Shown: positions 1 through 8,802, numbered from the stretch's first letter. The stretch is DNA of 64,000 nucleotides from JBEKIK01 sp963845975 (GCA_963845975.1 CAWJUD010000002.1:2046001-2110000), one strand, 5' to 3'. Notes: generated by a model from the letters alone, not told the origin. Program-made: numbers and translations.

Positions 1-367
1 ACAGCATTTCAAAGATTTCCTCGCCATACCTGTCCCGGATGCGACTAAACGATGAGTGGTCCGGCACGTCGTCTTCCAGGGAGAGCCGGCAAAACCAGCG
101 ATACGCGAGATTGAACCGTACTTCCTCACATAGACGTCGGTCCGACGTGATGCCATAGAAGTACGCCACCAACAACATCCGAAAGAACACCTCAGGGTCG
201 ATGGAGGGCCGTCCTTGTCCAGAGGAATAGCACGTGGCAGTCAAGTCGCGTACGAAGGACATTTCTAGGGTGCGATCAACTCTCCGGAGAAAGTGGTCTT
301 CTGGTATGAACGACTCCAAATCGATGACCGTCCTGGTCCGTGGTTGAAAGACATGCTTTCCTTGCAT
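1..367 (-). CDS. IS1182-like transposase, N-terminal part, runs off window
   Basis: The minus strand is open from an ATG at 365-367 to the window edge, giving about 122 residues. The stretch reads FIPEDHFLRRVDRTLEM followed by GQGRPSIDPEVFFRMLLVAY and then DHSSFSRIRDRYG, which is the DUF772-type N-terminal domain of IS1182/IS5-group DDE transposases. This domain precedes the catalytic DDE core, which must lie left of the window. The shorter ORF on the opposite strand is a shadow. A likely element end lies about 110 bp upstream. Family assignment is by motif recognition, and the exact IS group is uncertain. Confidence 0.8.
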   Translation of the reverse strand, partial: MQGKHVFQPRTRTVIDLESFIPEDHFLRRVDRTLEMSFVRDLTATCYSSGQGRPSIDPEVFFRMLLVAYFYGITSDRRLCEEVRFNLAYRWFCRLSLEDDVPDHSSFSRIRDRYGEEIFEML

Positions 368-473
368 ACGTCCGTCCGTCCTGAAAAGATGCGAAGGTGG
401 TGGAGAGGAAGGCCATCCCAATACCTCCATCCGCTCTACAAATCAAGACGAACACGTGCTGACAATGCTAGCT

Positions 474-499
474 GGCCAACAGACTTTTTCAACAAGCCC
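474..499. repeat. probable terminal inverted repeat of the left IS
   Basis: Read on the minus strand this stretch begins GGGCTTGTTGAAAAAGTC, a typical end of IS1182/IS5-like elements, and it sits just upstream of the transposase start at 367. The other end of the element is outside the window, so the inverted repeat and target duplication cannot be confirmed. Confidence 0.4.
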
Positions 500-667
500 G
501 GATGAGTTGATGCAACATACGGCCGAATTTTACCAGGTTTCAAAACTCCATTATGTGCATCGGTGTCGGTTAACTGGTGTAGTGCTTGAGCCCAAATGGC
601 ACAGTAGCTAAGGTAGGGTGACAGTTTCCTCCAGACCCGTTACCATGAGAGGGAAGGATGAAGACCT

Positions 668-991
668 ATGAGTGAGAAGAAGCGTCGGAAGTGGACGGCC
701 AAGGAGAAGCTGTGGATCGTGTTAACGTGCATGCAGCCTGGGGTGGAGGTATCGGAGGTATGTCGTCGGGAAGGCATCAACCCGGATATGTTCTATAACT
801 TGAAGAAGAAGCTGCTGGCATCGGCGAGCCAGGTGTTCGAGAAGAAGCCGAAGAAGCGGAGCGTGGAGTGGGAGTATGGTTTCTCCACAGTCATGAGTAC
901 CGGGCCAGTGACGCAACAAATCAAGGATGAGCAAACTGTTCTCGTAGATGGCACTGCGGAATGCGTATATCGGGATAGTTCTGACTCGTAA
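668..991 (+). pseudogene. truncated IS3-type OrfA transposase remnant
   Basis: The first roughly 68 codons encode a helix-turn-helix transposase N-terminus: KRRKWTAKEKLWIVLTCM, then VSEVCRREGINPDMFYNLKK, as in Transposase_8 (PF01527) OrfA proteins. A purine-rich ribosome site (GGAAGGATGAAGACCT) precedes the ATG. From about position 870 the reading frame changes character (STVMSTGPVTQQ and onward) and no longer resembles a transposase, and no OrfB follows. I read this as a decayed element whose 3' part has been replaced by unrelated DNA that still happens to be open to position 991. Confidence 0.6.
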
Positions 992-1049
992 ATATACAAA
1001 GGCGATGCTTGTTAATAAAAAGGATGTACTGGCTACAGTTGGGTGAAGA

Positions 1050-2024
1050 TCAATTATCGGCCGTGACAAGTCCTGTAAGTTCGTGTGAGGATGCCTTTTT
1101 AGCGGAGTGATTTATCACCTGCTCGAGCGCATGAATCACAGATGGATGGTGGTCGCCTTCAAGATCATTTTTCAGAACATTGATCGCATGGCGGGCATTG
1201 GTCATGCGAGGGTCGTGAGAGAGCAATGTCAGGTATCTCCTCACGGTACGGAGAATTTTCGTCCCTAGTGCAGGCTCGACATAAGATGAAATGTCATGAT
1301 CCGTTTCGTCCTTATTGAGGCATACTCCGTGGTTGATGAGCAAGGGCAGCGCTCCGGTGAGCACCGAACCCAGTGACCGGACAAGATCACTGCCGTGAAA
1401 GGTGTTCTCCAATTGATTCTTTCGGTTGCCGTGCATAAGATCACCCACTGCTTTCCGAATGACCCGTGCCGTCACTTCGATGCTATCGATGTCCTGAAGC
1501 AAGGCGGCCACTCGAATGTTGTCGATTTCTGTGTCGGAAAGCCTCATTTCAGCAGCGACTTGCTGACTGAACTCGGAAAGCTTTCTCGTTTGGTCCTTGA
1601 GTTTGGGGTCCGCGCTGTTGAGATACCGAACTAGCACTTCCACAACCCCCAGATAGGCATCATGAAGCTCTTCGATCTTGTGCATTCTTTCATCGCTTAA
1701 CGTCCCCACGAGAATAGCATTAATGCCCATCACCGCGCCCCAAATAGTCAGAGCAAGACCAATCGCCAGCGGCGACGTGTAAACTGTGAATGTATTCAAA
1801 TTCAAGGTGATAACCACCGAAGCGCACATCACTGAGAGCAGGGCAAGAATCCCTGCGCGGTAACATCCAAGGAAAAAGGCGGCAAGAACGATCGGAAGGT
1901 AAAATAGGTTTAGCACGACTATGCGGTAGTTTCCTACCCGGTAGAGTAGACCACATAGTGCCACGCATATCACAATCAGGGCGATTTCGAGAAACTTCTC
2001 CTCTTTAGGTTTTTTACGAGACAT
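1050..2024 (-). CDS. membrane protein with degenerate HD-GYP-like domain
   Basis: This 324-residue protein starts at the ATG at 2022-2024 (MSRKKPKEEKF), which overlaps the end of the upstream HD-GYP gene by 11 bp, so the two are translationally coupled. About four hydrophobic segments occupy residues 12-115, resembling MASE/DUF4118-like sensory membrane modules. The soluble part (about 125-320) aligns by eye with an HD domain, but the usual ALLHDIGK motif reads ALLQDID, and no HHExxDGxGYP segment is present. It is probably not a cyclic-di-GMP phosphodiesterase. A regulatory partner role for its neighbour is inference. A longer start at 2156 is open but would overlap the neighbour far more. 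Confidence 0.6.
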   Translation of the reverse strand: MSRKKPKEEKFLEIALIVICVALCGLLYRVGNYRIVVLNLFYLPIVLAAFFLGCYRAGILALLSVMCASVVITLNLNTFTVYTSPLAIGLALTIWGAVMGINAILVGTLSDERMHKIEELHDAYLGVVEVLVRYLNSADPKLKDQTRKLSEFSQQVAAEMRLSDTEIDNIRVAALLQDIDSIEVTARVIRKAVGDLMHGNRKNQLENTFHGSDLVRSLGSVLTGALPLLINHGVCLNKDETDHDISSYVEPALGTKILRTVRRYLTLLSHDPRMTNARHAINVLKNDLEGDHHPSVIHALEQVINHSAKKASSHELTGLVTADN

Positions 2025-3339
2025 TTTCAGGCTCCAGTTCAATATCGGATGGACTATTTTCAGGAATAAAAGTAACAGGATATTGGCTAGGCTGGTGTAG
2101 CGATGCTGAGGAGCAATATGCTTGCATAGGGGACGCAGAGGCGAGAGGAGAATCATCCGTGTATTGAATGAGCAAGGATTGGATCGCCGCTAACTTGTCA
2201 TTGATAGACATTTCGGTGTCTGGGGCAATGTCCGAAGTTCCCACGTCGGGCACCGCTCCGGAATGCGGCGATTCACACACATCCCTATAATTACGCGCAA
2301 TATCGTAGAATTCCGATTCCAGCTTCAGAAATATCTCTACCAGCACCGGATCAAATTGCTTTCCTGCTTCCTCTCGTATTATCGCTACGCATTTTTCGTG
2401 TGGTAGTGCTTCTTTGTAGATGCGTTTTGTGGACAAGGCGTCGTAGACATCCGCAATCGCCACAATCCGCGCTGCCAAGGGGATCTTCTCGCCAAAGAGT
2501 CTTTTGGGATATCCCCTGCCATCCCATCGTTCATGGTGGCCGAGTGCAATCTCGCTTGCCATTTGCAGGAAATTTGAGTCTCCCAGCCGTAACTCGATTT
2601 CGCGAATGCATTTGCTGCCAATCGCCACATGCGATTGCATTAAAGGCCTTTCTTGCTGCTCTAATTTTCCTGGTTTCAACAAGATCGAGTCGCAGATACC
2701 GACTTTCCCGATATCGTGGAGTGCCGAACTGATGCCAATCAGTTTGACGAAAGATGGCGTGACTTGGCTGCTGTAGCGGAGATCATGGCTAAGAGCGGAC
2801 GCCAAACGGGTAGAATAAATGGCAATCCGCTCCAAGTGGTTGCCAGTTTCGGGATCGCGGGACTCTGTCAGCTTTGCCAGACCGAAAATCACAGCATCGC
2901 GTGTGCGTAACAACTCGTTGTACTGCTGTAAGGAGACCGTTTCCGCCTTTCGATGTTTGCGGGAAGTCGTCTCTTCATCCCACGTGAAGACCAAGTAGGC
3001 GACAATGGCTTGGAGCACGGCAATCCACACCAATGCAATTGCACGGACTGCAATTGCAGATGTCTCCACATTTGTGGCGTTACCTGAAGAAAGCGTCTTG
3101 TCCTCTTCTGAAACGCCACCGACTGTTTCATTGTTAACCAACTCTGATACACTTTTGGAGTGTTGGTTCTCACTTGGAGCCAAGGAAAAAACAAAACGTT
3201 GCTCAAGCCAGAGTCCTAGCGTTAAACAAGCTGTCTGAGCAATGACCAGTAAGGAGTAGCGTTTTATGAAGTTTTTCATAGCGTGTGACCGGATGCTTCG
3301 CACGACACGCAGAAGCTGCCCAAAAGTCCGGTACTCCAT
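2014..3339 (-). CDS. membrane-anchored HD-GYP phosphodiesterase
   Basis: The 441-residue protein has a hydrophobic segment near residues 28-50, a presumed periplasmic loop, a second membrane helix near 98-118, then an HD-GYP domain. Catalytic signatures are intact: SALHDIGKVGI (HD pair), the His in MQSHVAIG, GHHERWDGRGYP, and the ADVYDALSTKR segment. HD-GYP proteins hydrolyse cyclic di-GMP at a di- or tri-metal site on the cytoplasmic side. The C-terminal 90 residues are low-complexity. An alternative start, MKNFIKRY at 3279, would place the first helix nearer the N-terminus. The downstream degenerate HD gene overlaps its 3' end. Confidence 0.85.
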   Translation of the reverse strand: MEYRTFGQLLRVVRSIRSHAMKNFIKRYSLLVIAQTACLTLGLWLEQRFVFSLAPSENQHSKSVSELVNNETVGGVSEEDKTLSSGNATNVETSAIAVRAIALVWIAVLQAIVAYLVFTWDEETTSRKHRKAETVSLQQYNELLRTRDAVIFGLAKLTESRDPETGNHLERIAIYSTRLASALSHDLRYSSQVTPSFVKLIGISSALHDIGKVGICDSILLKPGKLEQQERPLMQSHVAIGSKCIREIELRLGDSNFLQMASEIALGHHERWDGRGYPKRLFGEKIPLAARIVAIADVYDALSTKRIYKEALPHEKCVAIIREEAGKQFDPVLVEIFLKLESEFYDIARNYRDVCESPHSGAVPDVGTSDIAPDTEMSINDKLAAIQSLLIQYTDDSPLASASPMQAYCSSASLHQPSQYPVTFIPENSPSDIELEPENVS

Positions 3340-3554
3340 AAATTCAGCGTTTCTCAGTTTATAGGAGCCCTACCTACCATTCTAGCTTACGTTATATCCT
3401 CCTTGTGGTGTAAATAAATTTCTAAAACCGTAGCAATGGTCGAGGCTTGCGGACTGGTCGAAGACCGTGGCGCTGATTGGTTGAAAAGTGTAGCGCTCGG
3501 GATGAAAGATGGTTCTATTGTAACTCCAGGGTTAAGGAAAAGAAAGTAGTCTAG

Positions 3555-3570
3555 CCTGACCTAGGTCAGG
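3555..3570. promoter_or_regulatory. 16-bp perfect palindrome
   Basis: CCTGACCTAGGTCAGG is perfectly self-complementary, as expected of a dimeric-regulator operator. It lies about 215 bp upstream of the HD-GYP start, rather far for a classical operator. A related, imperfect word occurs near 8601-8614. Function is unknown. Confidence 0.25.
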
Positions 3571-3728
3571 GTCCGGTTATAATGGCTAATTCTGTTGTTA
3601 TGATTGTTTTATATTGGGTGATTTTAGCGATCACCACCAAAACGTCATTCCCCCAAGAATCCTTAAGCTGCGCTTTTTGGCTGAATCCAAGGGTGAAGTA
3701 AATCATTCACTTCGATCAGCGCCGGGTA

Positions 3729-3854
3729 ATGTCAGAATCCAAATTGGCCACAGTCCAAAAGACCATTGCTGTCTTGGAGCGACATGAAAAGGTATTCTGC
3801 GAGCAGATGCTTCTGCTGCCCCGAGGCACGTTAGTGTCAGAAATGGTTGGTTAG
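3729..3854 (+). CDS. possible 41-residue ORF, decayed DUF6788-like fragment
   Basis: An ATG-to-TAG frame of 42 codons encodes a charged helical peptide (MSESKLATVQKTIAVLERHE, then a segment with EQMLLLPRGTLVSEMV). The composition recalls the N-terminus of short DUF6788-type proteins found beside planctomycete transposases, but the diagnostic CGKPNC motif is absent because the frame stops early. It has no visible ribosome site. Treat it as a possible remnant. Confidence 0.2.
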   Translation: MSESKLATVQKTIAVLERHEKVFCEQMLLLPRGTLVSEMVG

Positions 3855-4060
3855 ATGCGGCACCTGATCGGCCTATTTCAACAGGGGGTGCGATTTCTTC
3901 CCGGATTGCTCAAAGGCACCGTTTGATGGCACCGAAAAGTGCTTTCCGAAAAAGGGGTCGATTCTTGCGAGTGCCGAAATACGGTTGAGACTACGGAACA
4001 CTGGCGCGGTTGCAACGGTTGATGGCCCGCTTGCGAGTCACTTTGGTCTCAGCAGCATTC

Positions 4061-5314
4061 TCACCTCCGCCGCCGAGCATAGGCGAGGAGGCCGATCGAA
4101 CTGATGCCGAGGAGGAAAAGGGTGGAGGGTTCGGGGACGGTTAGGGAAAATACACTGCCGCCGTTGTAGCTACCGCCGTAATAGGTTGTACCGTATAGGG
4201 TTGAACCGTCGATGGTCAGGCAGCCGTGTGGCAAAGCGTTGGAGCTAAAAGGATGGAGAACGCTGTAGCCACTGCCGTCCATGTTCATTGAAAATATTGA
4301 GCCGCTGTTGTTGGCGCCACCTGCCTGGGTCTCTCCGTAAAGCGTCGAATTAAGAATCGTGAGTCCGAGGGGAGAGCATCCGCCAACATCACTTGAGGAA
4401 AACAAATGTATTACACGATAGTCACTGCCGTCGGTGTTCACCCTGAAGACAGCGCCATAATTGCCGGTTACGCCAAACTCGGTGACGCCATAAATGGTTG
4501 CCCCACAGATCGCGATGCTACCGATAGGCCGACCGATACCGCCTGACGCAAACGAATAAATCGTGGTGAATCCGCCCCCGTCGGCATTAACCGTATAGAC
4601 AGTTCCGGCACCGCCGCTTCCACCGACAAGAGTCGTGCCATAGATGGTTGATCCGCTAAGAATAGGTACGTTCGGAAACGTTCCATCGTCACTGTTAAAG
4701 GTGTGCAAGAGACTATAGCTGCCGTCATCCGCGTTGATCTTGAAGATCGTACCGTTATTGCCCAACGCCCCACCGCTCTGGGTCGCACCGTACAAGGTTG
4801 ACCCGTTGGCAATCAGCGGGCATAAAGGGTACGTTCCATCACCCACGGGGCTGCCGAACGCATGCAAGATGCTAGATGCAGTCCCATCCATACTCATCTT
4901 GAACACGTTGCCTTGCCCGTTCGAGCCAGTGCCATAAAGTGTTGAACCAACTAGAACGGAAACATTCCCATAGACATCGCAATTCGTGCCCGTGAACGAA
5001 TGCAGGACGGTGTAACCGCTACCACTTGTGTTCACTTTGAAAAAACCACCGTGATTATACATTCCCCCCGCCATTGTTTCGCCGAAAATAGTGGAGCCGG
5101 CTATAACTAAACCGGCTGTAGGTGCTTCGCTAAAATTGAATGAGTGGAGAACCTGGTAGTTAACCCCTTGACCGAATGACACACCGGCGGGAACGAGAAT
5201 AGCCAACAGAATGCCTACGACCATAGCAAAACGACAAGACACGGCAGCGACTCCTTTAGTCAGAGTGATACAGCATCCCAGTTCACCTGTGTTGGACAGT
5301 TCTTTCGCATCCAA
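4061..5314 (-). CDS. exported PEP-CTERM protein with GloVer-type repeats
   Basis: A 417-residue secreted protein. After a short cytoplasmic stretch there is a hydrophobic signal segment (FAMVVGILLAILVPAGVSFG, residues about 29-48). The middle consists of tandem units of about 35-45 residues built around GSTLYGTT..GG...GG.VF and VLHSF, the TIGR03803-type repeat that is predicted to form beta structure. It ends with VPEPSTLFLLGISSIGLLAY followed by RRRR, a textbook PEP-CTERM sorting tail that exosortase systems recognise. It is likely cell-surface or envelope associated. It is monocistronic, and no exosortase gene is in the window. The exact start is uncertain because an internal Met precedes the signal segment. 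Confidence 0.85.
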   Translation of the reverse strand: MDAKELSNTGELGCCITLTKGVAAVSCRFAMVVGILLAILVPAGVSFGQGVNYQVLHSFNFSEAPTAGLVIAGSTIFGETMAGGMYNHGGFFKVNTSGSGYTVLHSFTGTNCDVYGNVSVLVGSTLYGTGSNGQGNVFKMSMDGTASSILHAFGSPVGDGTYPLCPLIANGSTLYGATQSGGALGNNGTIFKINADDGSYSLLHTFNSDDGTFPNVPILSGSTIYGTTLVGGSGGAGTVYTVNADGGGFTTIYSFASGGIGRPIGSIAICGATIYGVTEFGVTGNYGAVFRVNTDGSDYRVIHLFSSSDVGGCSPLGLTILNSTLYGETQAGGANNSGSIFSMNMDGSGYSVLHPFSSNALPHGCLTIDGSTLYGTTYYGGSYNGGSVFSLTVPEPSTLFLLGISSIGLLAYARRRR

Positions 5315-5731
5315 CTCGAAGTTGTGATCTGGGAAAGCCCGGGTACAGGAAGGGAATCACCGCCAAAGAACTGAGGGAGACTGGCTTCCGGGGCCGAGGC
5401 AACAACAGAACGCACCTACTGTTCTCACGAACGATCCGCGTATTCGTTCGACGCAGGCACTAATACTGCCTCATATTTGGAGAGAAAATTAAGCCTATGC
5501 TGACTAGCCATTTAATATAGCTTGAAAATGCAAAAATGCAATCCCCCCTAACAATCTTGAGTTCGCCGGCCAGAGCAAGGCGGTTGGCAAGAATTATCTA
5601 AGCATCGCGATTTGGAAAACGTTTTTTTCATAACACAAGTCGACTGCACCGCCCTGATTACTAGATAGCCTCGAACAAGCAGTCCCAAATCGTTATCTCT
5701 TCAATCAAAGTCCCGAAAACTCGTGAAAATG
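5315..5731. other. spacer between PEP-CTERM gene and IS66
   Basis: This 417-bp stretch is the presumed promoter region of the PEP-CTERM gene on the minus strand. I see no coding frame, RNA or repeat apart from the 8-bp target duplication TGAAAATG at 5724-5731, which belongs to the adjacent insertion. Confidence 0.5.
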
Positions 5732-5809
5732 GTAAGCGTCCGCCAGATCCATACTTGCCAAGTCGGGTATGCTTTAGCGATGGGGCGCCGCATTCTTGGG
5801 AGAGATGTT

Positions 5810-6181
5810 ATGGGCCGACCGCCGAGCGACCTAGATGAGTATTTGGACTGGCAAGAACGGTTGGAGAGTTACAGGGCAAGCGGCCTGGCATTAGATGTCT
5901 TCTGCCTTCAAGAGGGAGTTTCTCGATCAACCTTTTATCGCTGGGTCGATCGGCTGAAAGGCGGCATTCCGGAGTCGATGATCGCCGAGAAGGAAGCTCG
6001 GGAACGAGCGGAGTCAGGGGAAGCGGTGTTCGTGCCGATTTCACTGAAAGCGTCTCCGGTGGAGATTGAAATGCCGAATGGCGGCGTTGTACGTCTGCCC
6101 CTCGGCATCGGTCAGGTAGTTCTGGTTGAAGTCATCCGAGCTGTGGGGGCGTTACGCCCTTGGAAGGCGCCGAAATCATGA
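5810..6181 (+). CDS. tnpA: IS66 accessory protein TnpA
   Basis: The 123-residue helix-turn-helix protein begins MGRPPSDLDEYLDW and contains SGLALDVFCLQEGVSRSTFY followed by RWVDRLKGG, typical of the IS66 orfA (TnpA) family. I chose the ATG at 5810 because GGGAGAG sits just upstream. Longer open starts extend to, or even across, the left end of the element, which cannot be native. The stop overlaps the tnpB start as ATGA. Confidence 0.85.
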   Translation: MGRPPSDLDEYLDWQERLESYRASGLALDVFCLQEGVSRSTFYRWVDRLKGGIPESMIAEKEARERAESGEAVFVPISLKASPVEIEMPNGGVVRLPLGIGQVVLVEVIRAVGALRPWKAPKS

Positions 6182-6528
6182 CAAACTTTTCCGAAGTACG
6201 GATTTTCTTGTGTACGACGCCGACGAGTATGAGTTGGAGCTTTGATCGCTTGATGGGCCGAGCGCGGGAGATCTTTGACCAGGACCCCGCCTCAGGCCAT
6301 CTATTCTTGTTCCTGAATCGCAATCGCGATCGGCTCAAGATCTTGTTCTGGGATCGGGATGGATTCTGCATTTGGTACAAGCGGTTGGAGCGCGGCACGT
6401 TTCAACTCCTGACAGCCACCAATGATGAGGAAGGCGTTGAGTTGGACTATACCCAATTGGTCAAGCTGCTAGGCGGGCTCGACCTGAGGACGGGACGCCG
6501 TCGGAGACGGTACCACCGCGCCAGTTGA
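6178..6528 (+). CDS. tnpB: IS66 accessory protein TnpB (Orf2)
   Basis: The 116-residue protein shows the IS66 Orf2 signature: a basic N-terminus, then SFDRLMGRAREIFDQDP, GHLFLFLNRNRDRLKIL, FWDRDGFCIWYKRLERG and a C-terminal basic tail. The usual TPTDMRKSFDGL reads TPTSMSWSFDRL. The ATG at 6178 overlaps the tnpA stop. TnpB is required for efficient IS66 transposition, although its biochemical role is not settled. Confidence 0.9.
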   Translation: MTNFSEVRIFLCTTPTSMSWSFDRLMGRAREIFDQDPASGHLFLFLNRNRDRLKILFWDRDGFCIWYKRLERGTFQLLTATNDEEGVELDYTQLVKLLGGLDLRTGRRRRRYHRAS

Positions 6529-6587
6529 AAAAAAGTTGGAGAATGGGGCTTTTCTTGTTCGGAGACGTTGTTACAATTGTTGGCGAC

Positions 6588-8282
6588 ATGGATGACACCG
6601 ACTTTCTTCCCAACGATTTACGCGAATGCCAAGGCCTCTTGTTGGCTGCCTTCAAGCAGGCCGCGGAGCTCGAACATCGCGTGAAGGAATCCGAGCAGCA
6701 AGTAGCGGAACTCGACCGCGTGTTGGGCGAAACCGCTGCCTCGTACCGAGAACTGCAACAAGAGTACGCCGCCACTCTCGACGAACTGGCATGGTACAAG
6801 CGCTGGGCGTATGGACGACGGCGAGAGCGTTTTGCCGAAGACCAGGGGCAAGGCCATTTGTTCGATTTGGACTGGAACTTGCCGGCCAACATCGATCCTG
6901 CGGAACTCGCAGACTCCGATGACGAAGTCGACGTGCAAGGCCATCGCCGCCACCGCAGGAAACGCGAGATCGATTGGGACAAACTGCCGCAGATTCGCCA
7001 TGAGCACGACCTGCCGGAAGAAGAGAAGATTTGCTCATGCTGTGGCCGACGGATGGACCGCATCGGTGAGGACGTCACACGCGAGCTGGAGTTGCAGCCG
7101 GCGAAGCTGGAAGCCCATATCCACGTCCGCCCGAAATACGCCTGCCGCCGCTGCAAGAAGGGAGTCTGTGCAGGGCCGCTTCCCCCGCGGCCGATTCCCG
7201 GCGGCATTGCCGGGCCGGGCCTTGTCGCGGAGGTGATCGTCAGCAAGTTTGGCGATCATCTGCCCCTGTATCGCTTGGAAGACATTTTTGCGCGCTGCGG
7301 AGTCTACATCGCACGCAGCACGCTCTGCGATTGGGTGCAGTTCGCGGCCGAACTCTTCAAGCCGCTCTACGAGCTGCAACGCCAGCGGGTCCTTCAATCC
7401 GCGGTGATGTGGACGGACGATACCCCGGTCACGGTGCTGGGCGGTCTGCACGGGAGTTTTCAAGGTCACTTCTGGACCTACATTGGATACGAGCAGCCCT
7501 ATTCCGTGTATGATTTCACCAGCAGTCGTAGTCGCGATGGGCCGGCAAGTTTTCTGCAGAGGTTCACTGGTTATCTGCATGCGGATGCCTTTGCCGGTTA
7601 CGACGCGGTCTTTCTTGGTTCACACGCGGCCATCCAAGAAGTGGCCTGTTGGGCGCACGCACGGCGGAAATTCTTCGATGCCGTGAAGAGCTATCCCCGG
7701 GAATCGCACCAAGTGCTGGAGTGGATTAGGCAATTGTACGACATCGAAGATCGCTCCCGTACCTGGTCGCCCGATGCCCGTCGCCAGCTTCGTGTGGCCG
7801 AATCGATTCCCGTGCTGGACAAGATCGAAGCCTACCTGACAGAGTTGGCCAGGACCGTATTGCCCAAAAGCAACTTGGCCAAGGCGGTCGCCTACGCACG
7901 AAACCAATGGGAGGCGCTGCGCCGCTACACGGAAGATGGTCGCTTGACAATCGATAACAACGTGAGTGAGCGAACACTTCGGCACCAAGCTATTGGCAGA
8001 AAAAATTGGCTCTTCCTGGGCAGCGAAGCAGCGGGTCCGCGGGCGGCCGTGTTATGCACGATCCTGGCTGGTGCAAAGCGCCATCGAATCGAGCCCTGGT
8101 GCTATATACGTGAACTTCTCCTCCGCCTGCATGCGGATGACCCGAGACTGGACGACATGCTGCCCGACCGCTGGGCCGCGGCGCATCCTGAGGCCATTCT
8201 CACCCATCGATTCGATGAATCACGAACCAAGGCCGCTCGCACCCGAGCCCGCCGCGCTCATCGCCGTGCCCACTCTAAGTGA
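6588..8282 (+). CDS. tnpC: IS66 transposase TnpC
   Basis: The 564-residue transposase has an N-terminal leucine-rich coiled region (residues about 15-65), a basic linker, the IS66 zinc-binding segment with CSCCGRRM and CRRCKKGVC, and the DDE core with WTDDTPV (first Asp), LHADAFAGYDAVF (second), WAHARRKFFDA and the final Glu region DNNVSERTLRHQAIGRKNWL. The C-terminal IS66_C motif (PWCYIRELL) is present. Starts upstream at 6525 (TTG) or 6543 (ATG) are also open. The chosen ATG matches the usual family N-terminus. Confidence 0.95.
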   Translation: MDDTDFLPNDLRECQGLLLAAFKQAAELEHRVKESEQQVAELDRVLGETAASYRELQQEYAATLDELAWYKRWAYGRRRERFAEDQGQGHLFDLDWNLPANIDPAELADSDDEVDVQGHRRHRRKREIDWDKLPQIRHEHDLPEEEKICSCCGRRMDRIGEDVTRELELQPAKLEAHIHVRPKYACRRCKKGVCAGPLPPRPIPGGIAGPGLVAEVIVSKFGDHLPLYRLEDIFARCGVYIARSTLCDWVQFAAELFKPLYELQRQRVLQSAVMWTDDTPVTVLGGLHGSFQGHFWTYIGYEQPYSVYDFTSSRSRDGPASFLQRFTGYLHADAFAGYDAVFLGSHAAIQEVACWAHARRKFFDAVKSYPRESHQVLEWIRQLYDIEDRSRTWSPDARRQLRVAESIPVLDKIEAYLTELARTVLPKSNLAKAVAYARNQWEALRRYTEDGRLTIDNNVSERTLRHQAIGRKNWLFLGSEAAGPRAAVLCTILAGAKRHRIEPWCYIRELLLRLHADDPRLDDMLPDRWAAAHPEAILTHRFDESRTKAARTRARRAHRRAHSK

Positions 8283-8328
8283 CGCTGGTTCCCCACAGCC
8301 TGCCACCATGGATTGGGCGGACGCTTAC

Positions 8329-8802
8329 TGAAAATGGGCGACAGTAGAACCCAGATGAAATACACTAAATCCCTAGTTCCTAGCCACGAGCCCCCTAATC
8401 TCTAACCCCCGGCAAATTGGCCCAATTCTTTCCCTTGAAATCATGCCGGCGACCTTGCTATAATCACCTCCCCGTTTTACTAAACTGCAATCTCTGCGTC
8501 TTTGCGGCTTTGCGAGAGAAGAGGTGGACGTCCAGAGGGCCGAAGTGGCCAAACAACAATTTTGATGACCAACTAAGCCCGCTTGCCGCTGAAAAGAAAT
8601 GACTGACCCCTAGGTCAAACGTGGAAAAAATGCGATTTGTTCCCCAACTATTTCGAAGTCCACGCCGGGAACATTGACAGTTGCAAATGGCGAAAGTTGT
8701 TGCAGGAACGTCCGTTACAGACTGGTGGCATGCCCACGCTTGCCGTGGGCATGTTGTGGCAGGCACACCGGCACCGGCGAGACGCCAGTGCCACCCAAAG
8801 AT
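8329..8802. other. repeat-bearing spacer downstream of the metV/hdr cluster
   Basis: There is no gene in these 474 bp. It holds the right copy of the IS66 target duplication (8329-8336), a block of CTAGTT/CTAATCTCTAACCCCC words at 8368-8411, a run resembling the 3555 palindrome at 8601-8614, and the hairpin CATGCCCACG...CGTGGGCATG at 8729-8753. The hairpin lies 50 bp past the end of the metV gene and could help terminate the cluster transcript, though no U-run follows. Confidence 0.5.
8729..8753. repeat. 25-bp CATGCCCACG palindrome, copy 1
   Basis: Inverted arms CATGCCCACG and CGTGGGCATG flank five bases. The same palindrome recurs at 20328-20351 (variant with GTCCACGC), 20374-20398 and 56867-56890, always in spacers and often next to GTGCCA or TGGCACC. 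This is the behaviour of a REP-like dispersed element. Confidence 0.8.

Larger units (their letters stand above)
3340..4060. other. 721-bp gene-poor spacer with decayed sequence
   Basis: No convincing full gene is present. The spacer holds the divergent or upstream region of the HD-GYP gene, a perfect 16-bp palindrome at 3555-3570 and a small open frame at 3729-3854. The remainder has no recognisable promoter or RNA. The scrambled look and the IS remnants nearby suggest decayed mobile or foreign DNA. Confidence 0.5.
5732..8328 (+). mobile_element. complete IS66-family insertion sequence with target duplication
   Basis: The 2597-bp element carries the three-gene IS66 set tnpA-tnpB-tnpC. Its ends are inverted repeats: the left starts GTAAGCGTCCGCC and the right ends GGCGGACGCTTAC, with partial matching continuing for about seven more bases (ATCCAT). 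It is flanked by the identical octamer TGAAAATG at 5724-5731 and 8329-8336, the 8-bp duplication typical of IS66. All three genes are intact, so the insertion is recent and may be active. It landed in a spacer and does not interrupt a recognisable gene. Confidence 0.95.

Noticed and set aside
3480..4060. Whole transposase gene in the spacer
   Set aside because: Only short frames are open and no DDE motif is visible, so only a low-confidence remnant was kept.
5723..5809. Upstream start for tnpA
   Set aside because: It lies at or across the left end of the IS66 element, which cannot be the native start. ATG 5810 has a good ribosome site.
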